Positions 1 through 5,431 of a stretch of DNA of 5,431 nucleotides are shown here, piece by piece. The notes under the pieces were generated by a model. That model was not told the DNA's origin. It did not search any database and worked only from the letters and a program-made list of their open reading frames with translations. A program made the position numbers and the translations under genes. Numbering within the stretch: position 1 is the stretch's first letter; each line of letters opens with the position of its first letter. The stretch comes from an uncultured Paraburkholderia sp. (GTDB lineage Bacteria; Pseudomonadota; Gammaproteobacteria; Burkholderiales; Burkholderiaceae), in assembly GCA_937917025.1 (NCBI GenBank), contig CALFSF010000349.1, positions 1 through 5,431 on the forward strand, read 5' to 3'.

Positions 1-396
1 TTTAACGACGCATCGGGGCGCGAGTAGCAGTTCAAGACGCCGCAATGGACGATGGGGAAGAACTTCGACGGCACCGGCGCGTTCGGCCCGGATTTCGTCA
101 CCGCCGACGAGCTTCCGCCGGGCGTGAAGGGCCTGCGCCTCGAGACGCGCCTGAACGGCGAAATCGTGCAGTCCGCGAATACCGACGACATGGTGTTCGA
201 CGTCGAAACGCTGATCGCGATGCTGAGCGAAGCCGTCACGCTGGAAGCGGGCGACGTGATCGTGTCCGGCACGCCTTCAGGCGTGGGCTGGGCGCGCAAT
301 CCGAAGCTGCTGATGCGTCACGGCGACGTGTGCGAAGTATCGGTGGAGGGGCTCGGCACGCTGCGCAACGAAATCGTCGACGAAGCCGCCGACTAA
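1..396 (+). pseudogene. Fumarylacetoacetate hydrolase family protein, C-terminal part, interrupted by an in-frame TAG
   Basis: This is the 3' part of an FAH-family gene; the 5' part lies outside the window. FAH-family enzymes hydrolyse, isomerise or decarboxylate dienoate products of aromatic ring cleavage in the cytoplasm, using a divalent metal. Frame 1 reads NDASGRE, then TAG (25-27), then QFKTPQWTMGKNF. This matches the family block ND-x-S-x-R-[DE]-x-Q, whose Asp (nt 7-9) is a metal ligand, followed by the conserved Lys of GKNF (58-60). Further on are FGPDFVTADELP, the NGE...Q strand and the near-C-terminal SGTPSGVG motif (around 268-291). The protein ends normally at TAA 394-396. The TAG sits where homologues usually carry an aromatic residue such as Tyr. 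The ATG at 52 lies inside the conserved domain and has no ribosome site, so it is not a credible start. The overall type is closer to HpaG/HpcE-like isomerases and hydrolases than to mammalian FAH. The family call is firm; substrate and functional status are uncertain. Confidence 0.5.
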
Positions 397-429
397 AACC
401 GCATCGGATCAGGACGTTCGGGAGACACC

Positions 430-1371
430 ATGTCCGCAAATTGCGATTCGCAGATCACCGCTGTGCATTCGATCGATCACTTCGCGCTGAACGTGCCTTC
501 GATCGACGACGCGGAGCGGTTTTACAACGCGTTTGGGCTCGACGTCACGCGCACTTCGACCGGGCTCGACGTGCGCGCGGCGGACGGGCACCGCTGGGCG
601 CGCATCCTGCCTTCCAGTTGCAAGTCGCTTGCGCATCTGACGTTCAACTGTTTCGAAGGCGACCTTGCCGCGATCGCGCGGCAGGTCGAAGCCGCTGGCG
701 CCCGCGCCGATTTCGCGGTTCGCGTGTCGGACGATGCAAGCGAGAGCGAAGGATTCTGGTTCAACGATCCGGACGGCAACCTGATTCAGGTTCGCGTCGG
801 ACCGAAGACGTCGCCGGATGCGAGGACGCCGCTCAGGCACGACGACGCGCCCGCGAACGCGCGCGGCGCGTGCGTGCGCTCCAGAGTCGCGCCGGTGCGG
901 CCGCGCCGCATGTCGCACGTGCTGCTCTTCACGCCGGACGTGCTGCGCGCACTCGCGTTCTACAGGGACGCGCTGGGCCTGCATCTGTCGGACCGCTCCG
1001 CCGACATCATCGCGTTCACGCATGCGCCGCACGGCAGCGATCACCACCTTGTTGCGTTCGCAAGGAGTGCGGCCAAAGGCTGGCATCACGTCGCCTGGGA
1101 CGTCGCGAGCCTCGACGAAGTGGGCAACGGCGCGGCGCAGATGGCGGCGGCCGGCTTCAGGGAAGGGTGGGGCACGGGCAGGCACGTACTCGGCTCGAAC
1201 TATTTTCATTACGTGCGCGATCCGTGGGGCTCGTTCTGCGAGTACTCGGCGGATATCGATTTTGTATCGGCCGGTGTCGAGTGGCCCGCAGGCGACTTTG
1301 CACCGGAGGACTCGCTGTACCAGTGGGGCCCGGACGTCCCGCCTTATTTCATCCACAACACCGAGGCATGA
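430..1371 (+). CDS. VOC-family type I extradiol ring-cleavage dioxygenase (catechol 2,3-dioxygenase-like)
   Basis: The 313-residue protein has two VOC (glyoxalase/extradiol dioxygenase) domains, about residues 14-125 and 160-280, joined by an Arg/Ala/Pro-rich linker. Type I extradiol enzymes cleave catecholic or hydroquinone rings next to the hydroxyls using Fe(II) or Mn(II). The C-terminal domain carries the expected metal triad: His163 (MSHVLLF), His219/His220 (GWHHVAWDV, His220 favoured by internal alignment) and Glu271 (DPWGSFCE). Probable second-sphere residues are His205/206 and His252 (GTGRH). The stretch 250-271 fits the extradiol signature except that His260 replaces the usual hydrophobic residue before Tyr261. 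The tail (PEDSLYQWGPDVP) resembles that of other two-domain catechol dioxygenases. The start is supported by GGGAG (420-424) five bases before the ATG. The gene lies 33 nt after the FAH-family stop and 59 nt before the porin, so co-transcription is likely. Length is normal for the family. Substrate is not determinable; substituted catechols or trihydroxy-aromatics are candidates. Confidence 0.5.
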   Translation: MSANCDSQITAVHSIDHFALNVPSIDDAERFYNAFGLDVTRTSTGLDVRAADGHRWARILPSSCKSLAHLTFNCFEGDLAAIARQVEAAGARADFAVRVSDDASESEGFWFNDPDGNLIQVRVGPKTSPDARTPLRHDDAPANARGACVRSRVAPVRPRRMSHVLLFTPDVLRALAFYRDALGLHLSDRSADIIAFTHAPHGSDHHLVAFARSAAKGWHHVAWDVASLDEVGNGAAQMAAAGFREGWGTGRHVLGSNYFHYVRDPWGSFCEYSADIDFVSAGVEWPAGDFAPEDSLYQWGPDVPPYFIHNTEA

Positions 1372-1396
1372 CGACGGCTCACGCCACGTGAAGCGC

Positions 1397-1410
1397 AAAT
1401 TTAAACAAAA
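1397..1410 (+). promoter_or_regulatory. A/T-rich tract ahead of the porin
   Basis: The 59-nt gap between the dioxygenase stop and the porin ATG contains a run of A and T (AAATTTAAACAAAA) in otherwise GC-rich surroundings. It lies 20-34 nt before the start, so it would keep the porin leader unstructured or be part of a porin promoter. No clear -35/-10 pair was found, so this is a weak call. Confidence 0.5.
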
Positions 1411-1430
1411 CCACGCTCAGGACTGGAGAC

Positions 1431-2567
1431 ATGAAATACAAAACCATTGCGGCAGCCGCCGCGCTCGCCGCCAGCGGCACCGCCTTCGCGCAAAGCAGCG
1501 TCACGCTTTATGGCGTGCTCGACACCGGAATCGAACTCGTCACCCACGCCGATGCGGCGGGCGACAAGCTCATCCGCATGCCTGGCATCACGGGCTCGAT
1601 GCCGTCGCGCTGGGGCGTGCGCGGCAAGGAGGATCTGGGCGGCGGTCTTGCCGCGGTCTTCACACTGGAGAACGGTTTCAACACGCGTGCCGGAGATGTG
1701 AACCAGGGCGAGCGCCTGTTTGGCCGTCAGGCGTGGGTCGGACTGTCGAACCCGTATGGCGCGCTGACGTTTGGCCGTCAGTACACGATGACGTTCTGGG
1801 CGATCACCGATGCCGACGCGCTCGGACCGGACATCTACGGCGGCGTGGGTTCCATCGATGCATACATCCCGAACGCGCGTAGCGACAACACGGTGGCCTA
1901 CAAGGGTACCTTCGGCGGCTTTACGGCGGGCGCGACGTATTCGTTCGGGCGCGACTCGACCGGTACCGGCAACTCGCCGGGCCAGGGCACGTGCGCCGGA
2001 TCGATTCCGGGTAACGCGCAGGCGTGCCGCCAGTGGTCGGCGATGCTGCGCTATGACGCGGCGTCGTTCGGTGTTGCGGCATCTTATGACGAGCAGCATG
2101 GCGGTCCGGGTGCTGCGGCGAATTTCTTCAACGGCGCCGCGCCGATTCCGCTGACGAACAGCAGCGACAAGGACAGCCGCACGCAGCTCAACGGTTATTT
2201 CAAGGTCGGGTCGTTCAAGTTCGGTGGCGGCTGGCTGGGACGGCTTGTCGATACGTCGTCGCCTGGGGTGCCCGACGTGCACTCGAATATCTACTACCTG
2301 ACGGGTACGTATTTCGCCACGCCGTATGTGGTCGTGGACGGCGGCGTGTATCGCACGATCGACAGCCGGCAGGACACGCGCGGCACGCTTGCGGCGCTGC
2401 GCGGAACGTATCTGCTGTCGAAGCAGACGAGTGTTTATCTGCAGAGCGGTTACCTCTTCAACAGCGCGAAGGCACATTACACGCTGAGTCAGGGCGGCCC
2501 CGGCACGACGCCGGCCGCCGGTATCGGTCAGCTCGGCGTGATGGCGGGTATCCGGCATATGTTCTGA
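1431..2567 (+). CDS. Outer-membrane porin, Gram-negative general porin type
   Basis: The 378-residue precursor belongs to the beta-proteobacterial (Burkholderia-type) porin family, which forms trimeric 16-stranded barrels passing small hydrophilic solutes. Residues 1-20 are a Sec signal peptide: Lys2 and Lys4, an alanine-rich core and an AFA cleavage site before Gln21. The mature protein opens with SSVTLYGVLDTGIE, the typical first strand. Next come SRWGVRGKEDLGGGL and the FGRQAWVGL and LTFGRQY blocks that lead toward the constriction loop. Strands of alternating polar and hydrophobic residues follow, and the chain ends in Phe378 (GIRHMF), the signal recognised by the BAM assembly machinery. 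Two cysteines (188 and 199) are close enough to form a loop disulfide. The start is preceded by GGAG (1425-1428), only two bases from the ATG. Its place behind ring-cleavage genes suggests uptake of an aromatic acid or a related solute, which is inference. It could equally be a general porin with its own promoter in the 59-nt gap. Confidence 0.5.
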   Translation: MKYKTIAAAAALAASGTAFAQSSVTLYGVLDTGIELVTHADAAGDKLIRMPGITGSMPSRWGVRGKEDLGGGLAAVFTLENGFNTRAGDVNQGERLFGRQAWVGLSNPYGALTFGRQYTMTFWAITDADALGPDIYGGVGSIDAYIPNARSDNTVAYKGTFGGFTAGATYSFGRDSTGTGNSPGQGTCAGSIPGNAQACRQWSAMLRYDAASFGVAASYDEQHGGPGAAANFFNGAAPIPLTNSSDKDSRTQLNGYFKVGSFKFGGGWLGRLVDTSSPGVPDVHSNIYYLTGTYFATPYVVVDGGVYRTIDSRQDTRGTLAALRGTYLLSKQTSVYLQSGYLFNSAKAHYTLSQGGPGTTPAAGIGQLGVMAGIRHMF

Positions 2568-2623
2568 CGGTTCCGAGGTTCTGACGCTGGCCGTGGGCGT
2601 GTGCTAGCGCTGTGTCGTGATAT

Positions 2624-2650
2624 GGGCGGGTCCTGTTTGGGGCCCCGCCC
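2624..2650. terminator. GC-rich hairpin between convergent genes, possible bidirectional terminator
   Basis: GGGCGGG (2624-2630) pairs perfectly with CCCGCCC (2644-2650). After one mismatch, CC (2632-2633) can pair with GG (2641-2642), leaving a 7-nt loop. It sits 57 nt after the porin stop and 55 nt beyond the regulator's stop, where a terminator is expected for converging genes. No T-run follows on either strand, so it may act as a transcript-end stabiliser or need a factor. The rest of the 2568-2704 gap shows nothing else convincing. Confidence 0.5.
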
Positions 2651-2704
2651 AATCGTGTTCGTCATGCTCCGTGCACAAGCACAGGGCCGCCACTCCCTTT
2701 CGCT

Positions 2705-3778
2705 TTAATCCTGGAGCAAAGTCCCGGCCAAGACAGGCGCATCCCCAGCACCAGCCGAGAAGCGCCGTCGATAGTCAGACGGCGTCAAACCCACGAATTT
2801 GCGGAACACGCGCCGGAAGCTGCCGACGTCCTCGTATCCAATGCCGGACGCGATTTCATCAATGCTCAACCGGCTAAAGACCAGCATTTCGCGCGCCCTG
2901 CAGACACGCAATCGTTGCTGGTATTCCAGCGGAGCCATATCAGTCGCCTTGACGAAGCGGCGCAGGAAGGTTCTCGGTTCCAGGCAGGCATGCCTCGCGA
3001 GCTCCGCAACGGAAACGGTACATTCTCTTTGGCTCATCAGCCACTGTTGAGCTTTCACAATGGCACTGTCGCCGTGCTTTAAACGGGGATCAAAATCGCT
3101 GTAGAACCGTTGTTCGCGCCCCGGCGGATCCACATTCATGTAGTGCGCCGTTTCGAGCATCACGGCGAGCCCGAGCAGCCGTTCGACCAGGCGCAATCCG
3201 AGATCGGCCCAGGCCAGAACGCCACCTGCGGTCAGCACGTCTCCGTAGTCGATCACCATGTAATCCGTCTCGACACGCACACGGGGAAATTCCCGCGCGA
3301 ATTGATCGTGCAGCGCCCAATGCGTTGTCGCCTGCCGGCCGTCGAGAAGACCGGTTCTTGCCAGGATGAAGACGCCGCCGCAGACGGCCGCAATAATGAC
3401 GCCCCTCGCATGCATCTGGCGCAACCAGGTCGTGAGCACTTCATCTCTGGCGGTATCCACCGTCGCCTGAAGATTGCCTGGCAGTATCAGTACCGCAGGC
3501 TCGTACGCGCTACCTGGAGTGCTGTCGTAGATGCAGGGGACTTCTTTCTGTGTCCTTTGCCAGTGGGTAATTCGCATCATTGCACGAGCGTTGTGTTCAT
3601 CACGTCTCGCTGCGAAGTCTCCGGCGTATCGAAACAACTCCGTCAGACCATGTAAGCCAGTGAGAGAGGTGCCAGCGTCGCATACGATGCCCACCTCGTT
3701 CCGCGGCGCACTCGCCGTGGCCGATTCACCTGCGCTTTTTGTCGCATTCGCCCGTTGTTGGGCTGATTCCGGAGGCAT
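2705..3778 (-). CDS. GlxA-family transcriptional regulator (DJ-1/PfpI-like domain plus AraC HTH)
   Basis: The 357-residue protein has an N-terminal DJ-1/PfpI (class I amidotransferase-like) domain, about residues 27-205, and a C-terminal AraC-type DNA-binding domain, about 240-340. In the first, Cys133 lies at the nucleophile-elbow position (AAVCGGVFILA), followed by LLDGR and TTHW (His153), as in other GlxA-type regulators, where this domain is thought to sense a ligand. In the second, the two helix-turn-helix units are VSVAELARHACLEPRTF (about 255-271) and IDEIASGIGYEDVGSF (about 306-321), ending in the family pattern GLTPSDYRRRF (330-340). The first 26 residues are low-complexity (Ala/Ser/Gln) and absent from the core fold. 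The ATG has only a weak GGA upstream, and a GTG at residue 29 is an alternative start. The gene diverges from the alpha/beta hydrolase across 123 nt, so control of that gene is likely, and an 11-bp palindrome lies just before its ATG. Inducer unknown. Confidence 0.5.
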   Translation of the reverse strand: MPPESAQQRANATKSAGESATASAPRNEVGIVCDAGTSLTGLHGLTELFRYAGDFAARRDEHNARAMMRITHWQRTQKEVPCIYDSTPGSAYEPAVLILPGNLQATVDTARDEVLTTWLRQMHARGVIIAAVCGGVFILARTGLLDGRQATTHWALHDQFAREFPRVRVETDYMVIDYGDVLTAGGVLAWADLGLRLVERLLGLAVMLETAHYMNVDPPGREQRFYSDFDPRLKHGDSAIVKAQQWLMSQRECTVSVAELARHACLEPRTFLRRFVKATDMAPLEYQQRLRVCRAREMLVFSRLSIDEIASGIGYEDVGSFRRVFRKFVGLTPSDYRRRFSAGAGDAPVLAGTLLQD

Positions 3779-3781
3779 ATG

Positions 3782-3792
3782 CTGGATTCCAG
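3782..3792. promoter_or_regulatory. 11-bp palindrome next to the regulator start, possible operator
   Basis: CTGGA-T-TCCAG is a perfect inverted repeat with a one-base centre. It starts 4 bases upstream of the regulator ATG, inside the 123-nt divergent region shared with the hydrolase. The position would suit autorepression or a translational hairpin in the regulator's leader. AraC-type proteins more often bind direct repeats, so the link to this regulator is tentative. No convincing -35/-10 pair was found for either direction in 3779-3901. Confidence 0.5.
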
Positions 3793-3885
3793 AGTTGAGA
3801 TAGCAGATCGACGGTGTGGTCAGGAGAGTAGCCGCATGCCATGGCTTCGCGCTGCGACGCCGAGGTTAGGGCCCATTTCAATCGC

Positions 3886-3893
3886 AAAGGAGA
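3886..3893 (+). promoter_or_regulatory. Ribosome binding site that sets the alpha/beta hydrolase start
   Basis: AAAGGAGA has its GGAG at 3889-3892, nine bases before the ATG at 3902. It decides between this start and the longer in-frame ATGs at 3779 and 3836, whose added residues do not resemble the family. Confidence 0.5.
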
Positions 3894-3901
3894 AAGATTC
3901 A

Positions 3902-4759
3902 ATGACTCAGCACCGCACCAAGGAAGCGAATGCAGGAAGCGCCTATATTACCGTTGGCGACGGAACTGAAATCTATTACAAGGACTGGGGCTCAGGGCAA
4001 CCGCTGGTTTTTCATCACGGGTGGCCTCTATCGTCGGACGATTGGGATGCTCAACTGATGTTCTTCCTTGCGCGGGGCTACCGCGTTATTGCTCATGACC
4101 GGCGCGGACACGGGAGATCGACACAAACAGTCAGCGGCAACGACATGGACACCTACGCGTCCGATGTTGCCGAACTCGTGACCGCCCTGGATCTGAAGGA
4201 TGCCGTCCATATTGGTCACTCCACTGGAGGCGGGGAGGTAATACGGTATGTGGCCCGTCATGCCAATGGCAGAGCGGCGAAGGCTGTCATTATTTCCGCG
4301 ATTCCGCCGACGTTGATGAAATCGGACAGGAACCCCGACGGCGTGCCGAAGGAAGCGGTCGACGGCATCCGCGACGGCACCGCTAATCATCGATCGCAGT
4401 TCTATCAAGACATCACCATGCCGTTTTACGGATTCAACAGACCGGGCGCGGTCGTTTCTCAAGGGATTCGCGACAACTGGTGGCGGCAAGGGATGATGGG
4501 TGGCATCAAAGCCCACTACGACTGCATCCAGGTCTTTTCCGAAACCGAGTTCTACGACGATCTTGAGATGATCGATATTCCTGTTCTTGTCATGCATGGA
4601 GAGGACGACCAGATTGCGCCTTTCGCGACGACGGGGGCAAGGTCGGTGAAACTGCTTCGCAGAGGTGAATTGAAATCCTATCCGGGCCTTCCTCACGGAA
4701 TGCCAACCACTCATGCGGAAATCATCAACGCGGACATCCTGGCATTTCTCAAGGATTAG
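3902..4759 (+). CDS. Alpha/beta hydrolase, non-haem chloroperoxidase/arylesterase type
   Basis: The 285-residue cytoplasmic protein belongs to the alpha/beta-hydrolase subgroup that includes cofactor-free haloperoxidases and Pseudomonas fluorescens arylesterase. These hydrolyse esters or lactones and, with a carboxylic acid and peroxide, can form peracids. The catalytic triad is complete: Ser107 in GHSTGGG, Asp236 in HGEDDQIAP and His265 in LPHGMPTTH. Trp41 in HHGWPLSSDDWD supplies the oxyanion contact. The spacings Trp-Ser (66) and Asp-His (29) equal those remembered for the arylesterase (W28, S94, D222, H251). The cap region (about 135-215) includes the MPFYGFNRPG segment. The N-terminus is about 13 residues longer than in the shortest relatives. 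No signal peptide is visible. The GGAG site at 3889-3892 fixes the start. It is transcribed divergently from the GlxA-type regulator and lies 101 nt before a dienelactone-hydrolase gene in the same direction. The physiological substrate is unknown; peroxidase-type annotation for this family reflects a side activity. Confidence 0.5.
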   Translation: MTQHRTKEANAGSAYITVGDGTEIYYKDWGSGQPLVFHHGWPLSSDDWDAQLMFFLARGYRVIAHDRRGHGRSTQTVSGNDMDTYASDVAELVTALDLKDAVHIGHSTGGGEVIRYVARHANGRAAKAVIISAIPPTLMKSDRNPDGVPKEAVDGIRDGTANHRSQFYQDITMPFYGFNRPGAVVSQGIRDNWWRQGMMGGIKAHYDCIQVFSETEFYDDLEMIDIPVLVMHGEDDQIAPFATTGARSVKLLRRGELKSYPGLPHGMPTTHAEIINADILAFLKD

Positions 4760-4783
4760 TCACTAAACAGTCGACGGTATTGG

Positions 4784-4818
4784 CCGAATCCGAATCCGGA
4801 ACCGGTGACCCGGTTCGG
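4784..4818 (+). repeat. Short tandem repeat and stem-loop in the spacer between the two hydrolase genes
   Basis: CCGAAT occurs twice in tandem (4784-4795) and runs into CCGGAA (4796-4801). GAACCGG (4799-4805) then pairs with CCGGTTC (4810-4816) around a TGAC loop. With G4798 bulged, CC 4796-4797 also pairs with GG 4817-4818. It lies 24 nt after the hydrolase stop and about 43 nt before the next ATG. There is no adjacent T-run (TTTTT occurs only at 4838-4842), so it is a weak terminator or attenuator candidate, or an RNA-stability element. Confidence 0.5.
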
Positions 4819-4846
4819 CACCTGTTGCGCGAATGCATTTTTCTAC

Positions 4847-4852
4847 GAGGAG
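4847..4852 (+). promoter_or_regulatory. Ribosome binding site of the dienelactone-hydrolase gene
   Basis: GAGGAG ends eight bases before the ATG at 4861. It sets this start over an in-frame TTG at 4780, whose extra residues run through the stem-loop spacer and do not look like family sequence. Confidence 0.5.
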
Positions 4853-4860
4853 ACGCTTTC

Positions 4861-5385
4861 ATGGGTGAATACAGACAGCTGGATGCAGTCGGAGGCGCTT
4901 TTGGGGTTTATATCGAATGGCCCAGGACAACGCCTGCTCCTGTCGTGGCGGTGTTGCACGAAGTGTTTGGCGTAAACGAAGACATGCGGCAATCATGCCG
5001 TGAATTTGCCGAGCAGGGGTTTATCGCCGTCTGCCCCGATCTCTTCTGGAGGCAGGAGCCTGGACTCGATCTCAATCACTGGTCGGACGAAGAGTGGAAG
5101 AAGGGACTGGCACTCTACGAAGCATACGATTTCGATCAGGGCGTGCTGGATGTGGTGACGGTGGTTGCGATGGGACGTTCGTTGCCAGAAGGCAACGGAC
5201 AGGTCGGTGTAATGGGCTACTGCCTTGGCGGCCTGATGGCATTCCTGACAGCGGCGCGTTCACGTGTGGACGCCGCCGTGGCGTATTACGGGGGCGGCAC
5301 GCAAAACTATCTCGGCGACGCCTGCATTCTTCGGTCGCCTATGATCATGCATCTCGGCACCCAGGACGAGTTCATATCGCCGTAA
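4861..5385 (+). CDS. Dienelactone hydrolase family protein, truncated by an in-frame TAA
   Basis: The open frame codes 174 residues of a dienelactone-hydrolase (DLH) alpha/beta-fold protein. Family members open dienelactones from chlorocatechol breakdown or related lactones with a Cys-His-Asp triad. Cys121 sits in GYCLGG, Glu34 in LHEVFGVNE (the Glu that interacts with the Cys in DLH) and Asp169 in GTQDEF. All three lie two positions before Pseudomonas DLH residues E36, C123 and D171, so the start and register are secure. The catalytic His (H202 in DLH) would fall near residue 200, about nt 5458, beyond the window. The frame stops at TAA 5383-5385, yet the codons after it (5386-5430) read AQDAIKTALKEKANV, which is typical DLH sequence. 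The stop is therefore a nonsense change or sequence error, not the true end. As written, the product lacks the His and the last strands and should be inactive. It is probably co-transcribed with the upstream alpha/beta hydrolase. Confidence 0.5.
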   Translation: MGEYRQLDAVGGAFGVYIEWPRTTPAPVVAVLHEVFGVNEDMRQSCREFAEQGFIAVCPDLFWRQEPGLDLNHWSDEEWKKGLALYEAYDFDQGVLDVVTVVAMGRSLPEGNGQVGVMGYCLGGLMAFLTAARSRVDAAVAYYGGGTQNYLGDACILRSPMIMHLGTQDEFISP

Positions 5386-5431
5386 GCACAGGATGCGATC
5401 AAGACAGCATTGAAGGAAAAAGCGAATGTGA

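Noticed and set aside
52..396. Treating the frame from ATG 52 as an intact small protein
   Set aside because: The ATG lies inside the conserved FAH block just before GKNF, has no ribosome site, and in-frame family sequence continues upstream past the TAG.
45..1391. 448-codon + strand frame running across the FAH-family and dioxygenase genes
   Set aside because: It is extremely Arg-rich, has no motifs and overlaps two recognisable genes in another frame.
409..1398. 329-codon minus-strand frame opposite the dioxygenase
   Set aside because: It is low-complexity Arg/Val/Ala sequence, antisense to a gene with an intact metal triad.
1401..2558. Long minus-strand open frame (385 codons) opposite the porin
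   Set aside because: It is Arg/Ala-rich with no recognisable domain and lies exactly opposite a well-supported porin. Such frames are common antisense products of high-GC codon bias.
3110..3655. 181-codon + strand frame opposite the GlxA-type regulator
   Set aside because: It has no domain-like pattern, whereas the minus strand codes clear DJ-1-like and AraC-type domains.
3779..3901. N-terminal extension of the alpha/beta hydrolase from ATG 3779, preceded by GGAGG at 3771-3775
   Set aside because: The GGAGG is only three bases from that ATG, the added 41 residues do not resemble the family, and a well-spaced AAAGGAGA stands before ATG 3902.
1..5431. CRISPR array, tRNA or rRNA gene, insertion sequence, attachment site
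   Set aside because: Reading both strands gave no regularly spaced repeats, no cloverleaf-like sequence, no transposase and no long terminal inverted repeats.

Overview
The window looks like chromosomal or megaplasmid DNA from a Burkholderiaceae bacterium (Burkholderia, Paraburkholderia or Caballeronia type). The grounds are the GC-rich coding with G/C at third positions in the left half, a beta-proteobacterial general porin with an alanine-rich signal peptide and a terminal Phe, and purine-rich GGAG ribosome sites. This assignment comes from sequence style and has not been checked against a database.

Left part (1-2567, + strand). The 3' part of a fumarylacetoacetate-hydrolase (FAH) family gene comes first, with an in-frame TAG at 25-27. 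A two-domain VOC-fold extradiol dioxygenase (430-1371) follows 33 nt later, and then a porin (1431-2567). The gaps are short and all three genes face the same way. They read as the end of an aromatic-catabolism operon: ring cleavage by the dioxygenase, processing of the dienoate product by the FAH-family enzyme, and uptake across the outer membrane by the porin. The substrate cannot be read from the sequence.

Middle (2568-2704). A short convergent intergenic region carries a GC-rich hairpin (2624-2650). Base composition drops here: sampled 60-base rows are about 72% GC on the left and about 55-60% on the right.

Right part (2705-5431). A GlxA-type regulator (DJ-1/PfpI-like domain plus AraC helix-turn-helix domain) lies on the minus strand. 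It diverges from an alpha/beta hydrolase of the non-haem chloroperoxidase/arylesterase type (3902-4759), which is followed by a dienelactone-hydrolase family gene (4861 onward). An in-frame TAA at 5383-5385 stops the latter before its expected catalytic His. The arrangement suggests the regulator controls the two hydrolases, but no inducer or substrate is evident.

No RNA gene, mobile element, CRISPR array or clearly new system was seen. The points most worth checking are the two nonsense codons, both within 50 nt of a window edge (real decay or sequence error), the internal symmetry of the dioxygenase with a remnant second metal site, and the regulator/two-hydrolase module of different composition.
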